Positions 1 to 6,883 of a stretch of 14,153 nucleotides of DNA are shown piece by piece. Position 1 is the stretch's first letter. Every line of letters starts with the position of its first letter. Below the pieces are notes generated by a model. It was given only the letters and a program-made list of their open reading frames with translations, was not told the DNA's origin and ran no database searches. The position numbers and the translations under genes are program-made. The stretch is from NCBI GenBank assembly GCA_017428285.1, contig JAFRRE010000094.1, forward strand, positions 1 through 14,153, read 5' to 3'. This DNA comes from Bacteroidales bacterium. GTDB taxonomy: Bacteria > Bacteroidota > Bacteroidia > Bacteroidales > F082.

Positions 1-21
1 CAGCCCACAAAATAGAAAACA

Positions 22-1749
22 ATGGCAAATTATTATAACGACAACCCGAACCTGCAATTCTACCTCGACCACCCGCTGATGAAGCGCATCGTCGAGCTGA
101 AGGAACGCAATTTTGCGGACAAGGAAACCTACGAAGACGCCCCCGTCGACTACGAAGACGCGATGGAGAACTATCGCCGCGTCCTCGACATCACGGGCGA
201 CATCACCGCCAACATCATCGAACCCAACTCCGAGAGCGTCGACCTCGAAGGCCCGCATTTGGAGAATGGCCGCATGATCTATGCCTCCAAGACCGTGGAG
301 AACCTCGATGCTTGCACTAAGGGCGGCCTTTGGGGCGTTTCCATGCCGCGCCGTTACGGCGGCTTGAACCTGCCCATCACTGTCTTCTCCATGCTGAGTG
401 AGATGGTGGCCAGTGCCGATGCTGGTTTCCAAAACATCTGGTCGCTGCAGTCGTGCATCGACACCTTGTATGAATTCGGTAATGAGGAGCAGCGCATGAA
501 ATACATCCCGCGTGTTTGCGCCGGCGAGACCATGTCGATGGACCTCACCGAGCCCGATGCTGGTTCCGACCTGCAGAGCGTCATGCTGAAGGCCACCTAC
601 TCCGAGAAGGACGGTTGCTATCTGCTCAACGGCGTGAAGCGTTTCATCACCAACGGCGACTCCAATATCCACCTTGTGTTGGCTCGTTCCGAAGAAGGCA
701 CCAAGGACGGTCGTGGCCTATCAATGTTCATCTACGACAAGCGTCAGGGCGGCGTCAACGTGCGTCACATTGAGCATAAGCTCGGTATCCACGGTTCCCC
801 GACCTGCGAGTTGACCTACAAGAACGCCAAGGCCGAACTTTGCGGTGAAACCCGTTTGGGCCTTATCAAGTACGTCATGGCTCTGATGAATAGTGCTCGT
901 CTCGGTATTGCTGCGCAGTCCGTCGGTCTGGGACAGGAGGCTTACAATGAGGCTCTGAAGTATGCCGGTGAACGTCAGCAGTTCCACAAGAGAATCATCG
1001 AATTCCCCGCTGTTTATGACATGCTTTCGCGCATGAAGGCCAAGATCGACGCCGGTCGTTCGCTGCTTTACATGACTGCCCGTTATGTCGACATCTACAA
1101 GTGCCTTGAGGACATCCAGCGCGAGCGTCCGCTGACCCCTGAGGAGCGTGCCGAGTGCAAGAAGTACAGTCGCTTGGCCGATGCCTTCACGCCTTTGGCC
1201 AAGGGCATGAATTCCGAGTATGCCAACCAGAACGCATACGACTGCATCAGCATCCACGGTGGCTCGGGTTTCATCATGGAATACAAGTGCCAGCGCCTCT
1301 ACCGCGATGCCCGTATCTTCTCGATTTACGAAGGCACGACCCAGCTGCAGGTGGTGGCCGCCATCCGTTACATCACCAATGGCACCTACCTTGGTATCAT
1401 GAAGGAAATGCTGGAGAACGAGGTCAGTGAAGACCTGAAGCCCTTGCAAAACACGGTGCGCACCCTCGTGGAACTCTACGAGCAGAGCATCAACTACGTG
1501 AAGGGCGCCAACAACCAAGAGGTTCAGGACTTCTTGGCCCGTCGTCTCTACGACATGACTGGCGACATCATGATGTCGCTGCTCATCCTCGACGACGCCA
1601 CCCATGCCCCACATCTCTTCACCCAGTCGGCCAACGTCTACGTCCATGCCGCTGAGGAAGACGTCATCGGCAAGAGCGTCTATGTGAAGAACTTCATCGA
1701 GGAAGACCTGGTGAACTTCAGGGCGAAGGCGAAAGAAGTGGCTGAGTAA
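22..1749 (+). CDS. Acyl-CoA dehydrogenase family protein (575 aa)
   Basis: Predicted FAD enzyme that introduces an alpha,beta double bond into an acyl-CoA thioester and passes electrons to electron-transfer flavoprotein in the cytoplasm. The family N-terminal helical domain, beta domain and C-terminal helical domain fill about residues 40-450. A further C-terminal helical region of about 110 residues gives the 575-aa length of the large (AidB/long-chain-like) subgroup, against about 380 aa for the short enzymes. The FAD/substrate signature TEPDAGSD lies at residues 176-183. The second signature, HGGSGFIMEYKCQRLYRDAR, is followed by IYEGTTQLQ, where E437 is the expected catalytic base. The ATG at 22 is the first start and begins the recognisable N-terminus. 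Codon use is strongly GC-ending, which suggests high expression. An etfBA pair often lies next to such genes in Bacteroidales, but only 21 bases are visible upstream. Acyl chain specificity cannot be read from sequence. Confidence 0.95.
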   Translation: MANYYNDNPNLQFYLDHPLMKRIVELKERNFADKETYEDAPVDYEDAMENYRRVLDITGDITANIIEPNSESVDLEGPHLENGRMIYASKTVENLDACTKGGLWGVSMPRRYGGLNLPITVFSMLSEMVASADAGFQNIWSLQSCIDTLYEFGNEEQRMKYIPRVCAGETMSMDLTEPDAGSDLQSVMLKATYSEKDGCYLLNGVKRFITNGDSNIHLVLARSEEGTKDGRGLSMFIYDKRQGGVNVRHIEHKLGIHGSPTCELTYKNAKAELCGETRLGLIKYVMALMNSARLGIAAQSVGLGQEAYNEALKYAGERQQFHKRIIEFPAVYDMLSRMKAKIDAGRSLLYMTARYVDIYKCLEDIQRERPLTPEERAECKKYSRLADAFTPLAKGMNSEYANQNAYDCISIHGGSGFIMEYKCQRLYRDARIFSIYEGTTQLQVVAAIRYITNGTYLGIMKEMLENEVSEDLKPLQNTVRTLVELYEQSINYVKGANNQEVQDFLARRLYDMTGDIMMSLLILDDATHAPHLFTQSANVYVHAAEEDVIGKSVYVKNFIEEDLVNFRAKAKEVAE

Positions 1750-1770
1750 TCAGGCTTTTATTCAAAATGG

Positions 1771-1806
1771 AAAGTGCGCTTTATTTCATGAAGCGTACTT
1801 TTTTTG
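1771..1806 (+). terminator. Intrinsic terminator after the acyl-CoA dehydrogenase gene
   Basis: An 11-bp stem pairs AAAGTGCGCTT (1771-1781) with AAGCGTACTTT (1791-1801), with one G-U pair and a 9-base loop, and is followed by a run of T (1798-1805). It starts 21 bases after the stop codon. Confidence 0.85.
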
Positions 1807-1823
1807 TGGTCATTGTTGGTAAT

Positions 1824-1941
1824 TTTACATTTTAAAATGTAAGAAATGCACTTAGTTTTACATGTTGAAATATAAAAACTGGAAACTATTTACATCTTAA
1901 AATATAAAAAATAGATATTTATTTGCATATTAAAATGTAAA
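1824..1941. repeat. Ladder of four near-palindromic 20-bp repeats, 32-33 bp apart
   Basis: Four copies of TTTACATnTTAAAATrTAAA start at 1824, 1857, 1889 and 1922 (intervals 33, 32, 33). The first contains a perfect 18-bp palindrome at 1825-1842, and the others are imperfect. The 12-13 bp between copies are not similar to one another, so only the palindromes are conserved. The spacing is about three turns of DNA, putting all four sites on one face of the helix. The last copy contains the TTTG -33 box of the downstream promoter. This looks like a cooperative operator array for a dimeric DNA-binding protein. The binder is unknown; the adjacent ATPase or an unlinked regulator are both possible. 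Confidence 0.8.
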
Positions 1942-1953
1942 TGTGTATTTTTG
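1922..1953 (+). promoter_or_regulatory. Promoter of the DUF4143 ATPase gene
   Basis: A -33 box TTTG (1922-1925) and a -7 box TATTTTTG (1946-1953) are separated by 20 bases, matching the Bacteroidota consensus TTTG-N19-21-TAnnTTTG. Transcription would begin near 1960, leaving a leader of about 20 AT-rich bases before the ATG at 1979, with no Shine-Dalgarno sequence. The -33 box lies inside the fourth palindromic repeat, so a protein bound there should compete with RNA polymerase. Confidence 0.8.
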
Positions 1954-1978
1954 CACGGTCAATCAATAATAAAAAACG

Positions 1979-3184
1979 ATGGAAACCATAGAATTACAGC
2001 CCCTTATTGACAACTATCACCGTAAGATTGCGAAAATAAGTCTTCGGTTCAAACGGTATCTATATGCTCAAATCAATTGGAAGGCAAGAATCATCGCCAT
2101 CAAAGGGGCGCGTGGTGTTGGTAAGACAACTATGCTATTACAACATATTCTAGAGCATTACCAAGATATTGATCAGACGCTTTATGCTTCGCTTGATGAC
2201 CTTTGGTTTACTACCCATTCATTGCTCGAACTTGTGGATTGGGCTGACCGTCATGGCATTTCCCGTCTATACCTCGACGAGGTCCATCGATACGACAATT
2301 GGTCACAGACGCTGAAAAACATCTATGACAATTATCCCGACATGAGCATTGTCTATACCAGCAGTTCCATCTTGATAATGGACAATGCCAAAGTCGACCT
2401 GTCGCGCCGTCAAACCATATACATGCTCCATGGTCTTTCTTTTCGTGAGTTCCTAAATTATGAAGGTGTGCTTGACATAGCTCCTATCCCGCTTAAAGAC
2501 CTTTTGCAGCACCATGTCCGTCATGCCATGAAGATAGTTCAAGAGATTAAGGTGACACCTTTGTTTGAAGATTATCTGGCTCATGGTTACTATCCTTTCT
2601 ATCGCGAATCCGCTGAAGACTTCCCTGACCGATTGCGCCAAACGGTCTCTGTTGTCATTGATACTGATTTGCCTGCCGTGGAAAACGTGTCGTTCGACAC
2701 CATTCAGAAGACCAAGAAATTGCTTATGATTATCAGTGAGCGGGTGCCGTTCGAGCCAAACATGTCAAAGCTTTGGAAACAGTTATCCACTAACAACGAT
2801 TTGGGATTGCGTATGCTTTATGCGCTCGACAAGGCACAAATATTGACGTTGTTGATTAATCAGACAAAGAGCTATAAATATCTCTGCAAACCCGAAAAGA
2901 TTTTCCTGAACAACACGAATCTGATGCATGTCTTGTGTCCTCAAGTTGACAAAGGCAACGAGAGGGAGACGTTTTTCTATAGTCAGATGCGTGTCGCTAA
3001 TGAAGTCAAGTTTCCAAAGCAAGGTGATTTCCTCATCAATGACAAGTACCTGTTCGAGGTTGGTGGCAAGAAAAAGAACTTCGACCAGATAGCGGATGTA
3101 GCTAACAGTTTCCTCGCTGTTGATGACACAGAAGTGGGTTATGGCAACCGCATTCCTTTGTGGATGTTTGGGATGGTTTATTGA
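1979..3184 (+). CDS. AAA family ATPase with DUF4143 C-terminus (401 aa)
   Basis: Cytoplasmic ATP-binding protein of the AAA_14/DUF4143 group, a large family of unclear role common in Bacteroidota, often in many unlinked copies per genome. The Walker A loop GARGVGKTT is at residues 43-51 (K49). Walker B, RLYLDEVHRY, has D100 and E101 and the DEVHRY signature usual for this group. A helical middle region is followed by the C-terminal DUF4143 part, where D350 and then E360-V-G-G-K364 form a D...ExxxK pattern like the active site of PD-(D/E)xK nuclease folds. Length is normal for the family and no break is seen. The gene stands alone, with its own promoter, an upstream repeat ladder and a shared terminator. 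Its codon use is much less GC-biased than the preceding gene, which fits an accessory or transferred gene. Possible roles in DNA processing, defence or regulation are inference only. Confidence 0.9.
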   Translation: METIELQPLIDNYHRKIAKISLRFKRYLYAQINWKARIIAIKGARGVGKTTMLLQHILEHYQDIDQTLYASLDDLWFTTHSLLELVDWADRHGISRLYLDEVHRYDNWSQTLKNIYDNYPDMSIVYTSSSILIMDNAKVDLSRRQTIYMLHGLSFREFLNYEGVLDIAPIPLKDLLQHHVRHAMKIVQEIKVTPLFEDYLAHGYYPFYRESAEDFPDRLRQTVSVVIDTDLPAVENVSFDTIQKTKKLLMIISERVPFEPNMSKLWKQLSTNNDLGLRMLYALDKAQILTLLINQTKSYKYLCKPEKIFLNNTNLMHVLCPQVDKGNERETFFYSQMRVANEVKFPKQGDFLINDKYLFEVGGKKKNFDQIADVANSFLAVDDTEVGYGNRIPLWMFGMVY

Positions 3185-3202
3185 CTTTGTGCTGATTTAA
3201 TG

Positions 3203-3242
3203 AAAAAACGGTACGCCTCAATCGAAGCGCACCGATTTTTCA
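3203..3242. terminator. Bidirectional terminator between convergent genes
   Basis: CGGTACGC (3209-3216) pairs with GCGCACCG (3227-3234) with one A/C mismatch and a 10-base loop. It is flanked by A6 on the left and T5 on the right, so it can end transcripts in both directions: the ATPase gene from the left and the SH3-domain gene from the right. Confidence 0.75.
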
Positions 3243-3258
3243 TTCTTGTGTCGCGAAA

Positions 3259-4254
3259 TCACTCCAAATGCGTAAACTTCTTCGACACCCAAAGTGCATG
3301 GCCGTGGAAGTCGATCAGGTAGAAGTCGCCATCTTCGCCGAGGTATAAGAACCTTTCGCCCACTTTCGGGTGTCGGTTGCTGCCATCACCCCATTTGAAG
3401 GTGTCGGCGCTCGTTGAAGGTCCCAATCTCAAACGGAGTTCAGAGCCATCGATGACCACATAGACATCTTCTTCATATCCTCCTTCCTCGAACCATTCAT
3501 CATCAGGTATCAAATACCTTTCTGCCGAATATTCATATTCAGGGTAGTATGCCTTGAAAATGGTGCTAAGTCCTTGGTAGAAAGGATCAATGGTACCATC
3601 AGCCCAACGGCGCGCCCAAAAATGGAGGAAACGATAACTGATGTTGGAAAAGACATAGCTATCATCATCGAGCCTCAAGCGATTCAAATAAAAACCGGCA
3701 TCATAATCATCAAATTCCCAGCCTTTTGTTTCGACCGATGTGTTGAAAATCCTTTCGCGTTCTTTTTGGCTATAGGTACCATCATAAAGTGCGTCGTGGA
3801 TCACCATCATAATATGCATCTGACGGTATAAGTAGTTATCGATGAGAGGCTTGCTCATCTTTACGAACTTTTTGTCGGATACCACTCTTTGTGCGAGACC
3901 AGCAAGGTATTCAATGGCCTCTGGGTTGTAATGTCCAAACGTTGCCTCGTTATTGAGGTCCCATTGACCGTTATGATGCGGTCCCGAAACATAAAGCGGG
4001 CAGGGAAGCATCTGTTGAAGTTCATTCAAGGAAATAAGCGAGGCCAAATGGCTTCCCGTGACGCGGATGCCACATTCTGGCCAATAGTCATACTCGTTAA
4101 TTAAGGTGTGACGGGTCTTGTCGAGGTTCATGGCAGCGTCCTTGAAACGCTGTGCATTATTGTCGCCACTACTCATGAAGGCGCTGAATACTAAAGATGA
4201 TGCGAAGACCACAATGGCCTTTCCCATTTTTGAAAAGAAAGAAAGTTTTTTCAT
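3259..4254 (-). CDS. Secreted protein with C-terminal SH3-like domain, function unknown (331 aa)
   Basis: I do not recognise the main domain. An N-terminal signal peptide (basic MKK, then hydrophobic residues about 12-28) without a lipobox cysteine indicates export to the periplasm or surface. Residues about 30-250 form an acidic, aromatic-rich, probably helical region with two cysteines (C61, C85) that could pair. Residues about 264-328 read as a bacterial SH3-type barrel: VYVVIDGSELRLRLGPS, then KVGERFLYLGEDGDFYLIDF and a final WVSKKF. Such barrels usually bind peptide or cell-wall ligands. The gene starts 47 bases after the stop of the radical SAM gene and has a -7 box of its own in that gap, so it may be transcribed alone or with the operon. 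It ends at the shared bidirectional terminator. Confidence 0.8.
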   Translation of the reverse strand: MKKLSFFSKMGKAIVVFASSLVFSAFMSSGDNNAQRFKDAAMNLDKTRHTLINEYDYWPECGIRVTGSHLASLISLNELQQMLPCPLYVSGPHHNGQWDLNNEATFGHYNPEAIEYLAGLAQRVVSDKKFVKMSKPLIDNYLYRQMHIMMVIHDALYDGTYSQKERERIFNTSVETKGWEFDDYDAGFYLNRLRLDDDSYVFSNISYRFLHFWARRWADGTIDPFYQGLSTIFKAYYPEYEYSAERYLIPDDEWFEEGGYEEDVYVVIDGSELRLRLGPSTSADTFKWGDGSNRHPKVGERFLYLGEDGDFYLIDFHGHALWVSKKFTHLE

Positions 4255-4276
4255 GATAATGAGGTTTTGAATGCCT

Positions 4277-4284
4277 CAAAAATA
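4277..4284 (-). promoter_or_regulatory. -7 box for the SH3-domain gene
   Basis: TATTTTTG on the minus strand matches TAnnTTTG, 22 bases before the ATG at 4254. No TTTG lies 19-21 bases upstream, so the promoter is incomplete by consensus and tentative. Confidence 0.45.
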
Positions 4285-4301
4285 CAGCTTTTTTTTGTCA
4301 G

Positions 4302-5324
4302 CTATGCGGTTGTGGCAAGAAATCTTTTTCCTTGCCAAGTGTTCCGTTCTTCCATCCTTTTTTCTATGCGCGATAGCACCTCATCATAGCGCAGCTTCAT
4401 CCAAGGTTCAGAAATGAGATAGCGTGGAGGCACCTCTCCGGCAAAACGCTCAATGACGATGTCAGGGTTGAGCCGTTCGGCAAAGTCGATGACAAAATCA
4501 ATGTATTCCTCAAGGTCAAAAAGATGGAAATGCTCGGGGTGCTCAAGATATTCCTCAGCCATCGTGGTACCTTTGAAGATTTGCAGTTGGTGGAACTTGA
4601 CGGTGGTCAAAGGCAGTTGTGAGATGATGTCGGCGGCATCGAGCATCATGGCTTTAGTTTCGCCAGGCAGACCGAAGATAAAATGCGCTCCACAAGGGAT
4701 GCCATAGTCAGCCGTCATGTGGATGGCGCGTTCCGCGGTAGCAAAGTCATGTCCTCGGTTGACGCGCTTCAAGGTTTCATCATACACACTCTCCACGCCG
4801 TATTCCAACATGACATAATGCGTTTTATGTAACTCGTTGAGGTATTGCAAAAGGGCTTTGTCAACCAAATCAGGCCGCGTTCCAATGACGATGCCGATGA
4901 TTTTTGATGTTTCCAAGGCATTTGAGGTCATGTCATTCCTAGGCGGGAATTGCGGGAAGTGGGAATCTATGGCCTCAAAAGCCTGTTCGTAGATGCTTTT
5001 CAACTCCTCCAACGGCTTATAAGTATTCGAGAACGGCTGAAAATAAGCCAAATATTGGTTCGCCCGACGGTAACGCTTTCTATGAAACTCAATACCTTCC
5101 TCAATCTGTTGCTTTATACTCTTCTCGGGCTGACAATATGAAGGGTTGAAAGCCTCGTTGCTACAAAAAGTGCAACCACCTGTGCTTATTTTTCCATCCC
5201 GATTAGGACAGCTGAAGCCCGCGTCGATGCTGATTTTCTGCACACGCCCGCCAAACTGCTTCGTGAAGTAGTTGCTGTAGCTGTTGAAACGGCGATTTCC
5301 TAAGCAGAAATCCTCTCTTTTCAT
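4302..5324 (-). CDS. TIGR01212/YhcC-like radical SAM protein (340 aa), with an apparent inserted segment
   Basis: Predicted [4Fe-4S]/S-adenosylmethionine radical enzyme of the YhcC/YtqA (TIGR01212) family, whose substrate is not established. The cluster-binding cysteines are C39, C51 and C54 in SCPNRDGKISTGGCTFC, the long-spaced C-x11-C-x2-C form of this family rather than CxxxCxxC. Other family landmarks are IGIVIGTRPD (about 143-152), MLEYGVES and HFIFGLPGET. Family members are usually about 310-320 aa; the extra length here is explained by about 22 residues (about 116-138) between IYEQAF and SKIIGIVIGTRPD, encoded by an inverted-repeat DNA element. The ATG at 5324 overlaps the stop of the upstream membrane-protein gene in an ATGA motif, so translation is probably coupled. 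The reading frame is intact. Confidence 0.9.
   Translation of the reverse strand: MKREDFCLGNRRFNSYSNYFTKQFGGRVQKISIDAGFSCPNRDGKISTGGCTFCSNEAFNPSYCQPEKSIKQQIEEGIEFHRKRYRRANQYLAYFQPFSNTYKPLEELKSIYEQAFEAIDSHFPQFPPRNDMTSNALETSKIIGIVIGTRPDLVDKALLQYLNELHKTHYVMLEYGVESVYDETLKRVNRGHDFATAERAIHMTADYGIPCGAHFIFGLPGETKAMMLDAADIISQLPLTTVKFHQLQIFKGTTMAEEYLEHPEHFHLFDLEEYIDFVIDFAERLNPDIVIERFAGEVPPRYLISEPWMKLRYDEVLSRIEKRMEERNTWQGKRFLATTA
4916..4984. repeat. Inverted-repeat element inserted in frame in the radical SAM gene
   Basis: Sixteen-base arms AGGCATTTGAGGTCAT (4916-4931) and ATGGCCTCAAAAGCCT (4969-4984) are inverted repeats matching at 14 of 16 positions, enclosing 37 bases. The inner part has further pairing potential: ATTCC (4935-4939) with GGAAT (4946-4950), and again GGGAAT at 4961. 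The element coincides with residues about 114-137, a segment not expected in this protein family. It resembles in kind the palindromic elements of Rickettsia that persist inside genes as extra peptide. No second copy was seen in this window. Confidence 0.6.
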
Positions 5325-5842
5325 TTAAAGCAATTACAATATAATAATAAGAATAGTACTGACAATATAAGAGATGTAATAGAGCATCCCAAATATAGGG
5401 ATTGTATTATTTTAGTATGTGATATTTCTTTGCTTGAGGCTGCCGTTTCTTTTGTTTTTCCAAAATGAGAGAGATCCAGTCTCTTATATAGCTTAATACT
5501 ATTATTAGATTCCTCATTCTCATGTTGGAACCAACAATCTTCAATATTAGACTCTACTTTTTGACAGATATGGTATAGAGTGGAATTTCTGCCATCTAGA
5601 AGATAAAAGATGAATGATATTATTGATGCAAGAAAAAGAAGAATTGAAATAATTAAAGGGCTATTTAAATCACAACAATTGAATACGATAAGTCCAATTG
5701 CAGCAATGAATCCCGCAAATAGGAATTGTCTCCAGGAGAGATAATATCGATGTAATTCACTTGCTTTTTCGTACACAATCTTTTGCTTCTCAAATTCGGT
5801 TTCTTCTAGTTTTTGTTCTTTAGACACATTTGTACTACTCAT
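5321..5842 (-). CDS. Small membrane protein with three predicted transmembrane helices (173 aa)
   Basis: Not assigned to a family. The N-terminus (1-36) is charged and likely helical or coiled coil. Transmembrane segments are likely at about 39-56, 62-82 and 147-168. Between helices two and three lies a soluble stretch of about 65 residues starting LDGRNSTLYHICQ. A charged N-terminal helix, a tight two-helix hairpin and a following DGRN-type motif recall the topology of SLATT-like membrane effectors, but this is a weak resemblance and the third helix does not fit simply. The gene starts 12 bases after the peroxidase stop codon and its TGA overlaps the radical SAM ATG. It is strikingly AT-rich: two sampled 60-base lines, 5341-5400 and 5581-5640, have 17 G/C each, against 40 of 60 at 6061-6120 in the neighbour. 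This suggests recent arrival in the operon. Confidence 0.75.
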   Translation of the reverse strand: MSSTNVSKEQKLEETEFEKQKIVYEKASELHRYYLSWRQFLFAGFIAAIGLIVFNCCDLNSPLIISILLFLASIISFIFYLLDGRNSTLYHICQKVESNIEDCWFQHENEESNNSIKLYKRLDLSHFGKTKETAASSKEISHTKIIQSLYLGCSITSLILSVLFLLLYCNCFK

Positions 5843-5854
5843 AATATTAAAGTT

Positions 5855-6883
5855 TTAGTGATTATTCAAAAACGTTTCATCCGTTAAAGTGTATAAAAAT
5901 GCCTTCAACTGCGCTTTTTCAATGTCGGTGAGCTGCACGCCGCCGTCCATTACATGGTGCATCAGCGGGTTGATGTTTTCGGAGTCTTTCACGCCTTCGC
6001 TGTAGAAGTCGATGACTTCGTCCAAAGTGGTGAAGCGTCCATCATGCATATAGGGTGCCGAAACGGCGATGTTGCGCAGGGTGGGGGCTTTGTAGGCACC
6101 GCGGTCCCAATGGCTGCCCGTAACGGCAGAGCGGTCTTCTGGGTCGTTGAACTCGTCGTCCAAGCCGTTGTTGTAGAATATATTAGTGGTCATCAAAGCC
6201 AAACCGCCGCCACCATGGCAGTGGAAACAGTCGGCACCTTCCTCGGTGCAGAACAATTCATAACCAGCCAATTCATCTTCGGTAAGTTCTTCTTCGCCGC
6301 GCAAGTAACGGTCAAATTTGCTGTCGGCTGAGACCAAACTCCGCACAAATTGGGCTATGGCTTTTTCGACATTGACAAAGGTAATCTCACGGCTGCCAAA
6401 GGCTTTCTCGAATAACTCGGGATACTCATCGGTCTTTTGCAGGTATTTTACTACCTGGTTGGTGTCCGCATTGATTTCCACGGGACTGGTAACTGCCGCC
6501 AAAACCATGTCTTCCAAGGTGGCCACGCCACCATTCCAGCCCAAGCCCGTGCGGTTCCAAGCCAAGTTAATCAGCGGCAGCATGGCGTGATGGGTGTTGG
6601 TCGGAGCGCCGTATTCAAAGTTGTGTTCTTGATGGTGGCAAGAGGAACAGCTGCGGATGCCATCCGTTCCGTCGCGACCCGAAAGACGCGGGTCATAAAA
6701 CAGCTTTCTGCCCAACGCCACGCCTTCCTCGGTCATAGGATTGTCGGCAGGGATGTTGTTTTTCGTAGGGAAATAGGATGGCTGTGTGAGTTCATAAGGC
6801 GTTGGGGTATAATGGTTTTGCTCGGGTTTACAGGCCGACATAATCAATAGAAGCCCCATTGCCAATTTACATATTTTTTTCAT
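5855..6883 (-). CDS. Di-heme cytochrome c peroxidase/MauG family lipoprotein, MbnH-like
   Basis: Periplasmic, lipid-anchored di-heme enzyme. Counting from the ATG at 6883 (342 aa), a lipoprotein signal peptide ends LLLIMSAC with C18 as the lipidated residue. Two c-type heme sites, C79-S-S-C82-H83 and C219-F-H-C222-H223, sit one in each half as expected for the bacterial CCP/MauG fold. W109 and W116 lie in LAWNRTGLGW, the region where family members carry the tryptophan between the hemes, and YMHDGRF (about 288-294) is the usual distal-side motif of the second half. In-frame ATGs at 6895 and 6943 would add 4 or 20 residues. I chose 6883 because it gives a standard signal peptide and the smallest overlap (17 bp) with the preceding MbnP-like gene. 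That pairing suggests it acts on MbnP (tryptophan to kynurenine) rather than simply removing peroxide, but peroxidase activity is the alternative. Confidence 0.93.
   Translation of the reverse strand: MKKICKLAMGLLLIMSACKPEQNHYTPTPYELTQPSYFPTKNNIPADNPMTEEGVALGRKLFYDPRLSGRDGTDGIRSCSSCHHQEHNFEYGAPTNTHHAMLPLINLAWNRTGLGWNGGVATLEDMVLAAVTSPVEINADTNQVVKYLQKTDEYPELFEKAFGSREITFVNVEKAIAQFVRSLVSADSKFDRYLRGEEELTEDELAGYELFCTEEGADCFHCHGGGGLALMTTNIFYNNGLDDEFNDPEDRSAVTGSHWDRGAYKAPTLRNIAVSAPYMHDGRFTTLDEVIDFYSEGVKDSENINPLMHHVMDGGVQLTDIEKAQLKAFLYTLTDETFLNNH

Noticed and set aside
721..1647. Long minus-strand open frame (308 codons) inside the acyl-CoA dehydrogenase gene
   Set aside because: It is antisense to a clear enzyme gene with strongly GC-ending codons, which create open antisense frames. 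The translation has no domain-like features.
1824..1941. Regularly spaced repeats as a possible small CRISPR array
   Set aside because: The repeats are only 20 bp and imperfect, gaps are 12-13 bp, and no cas genes are present. Placement on a promoter fits operator sites instead.
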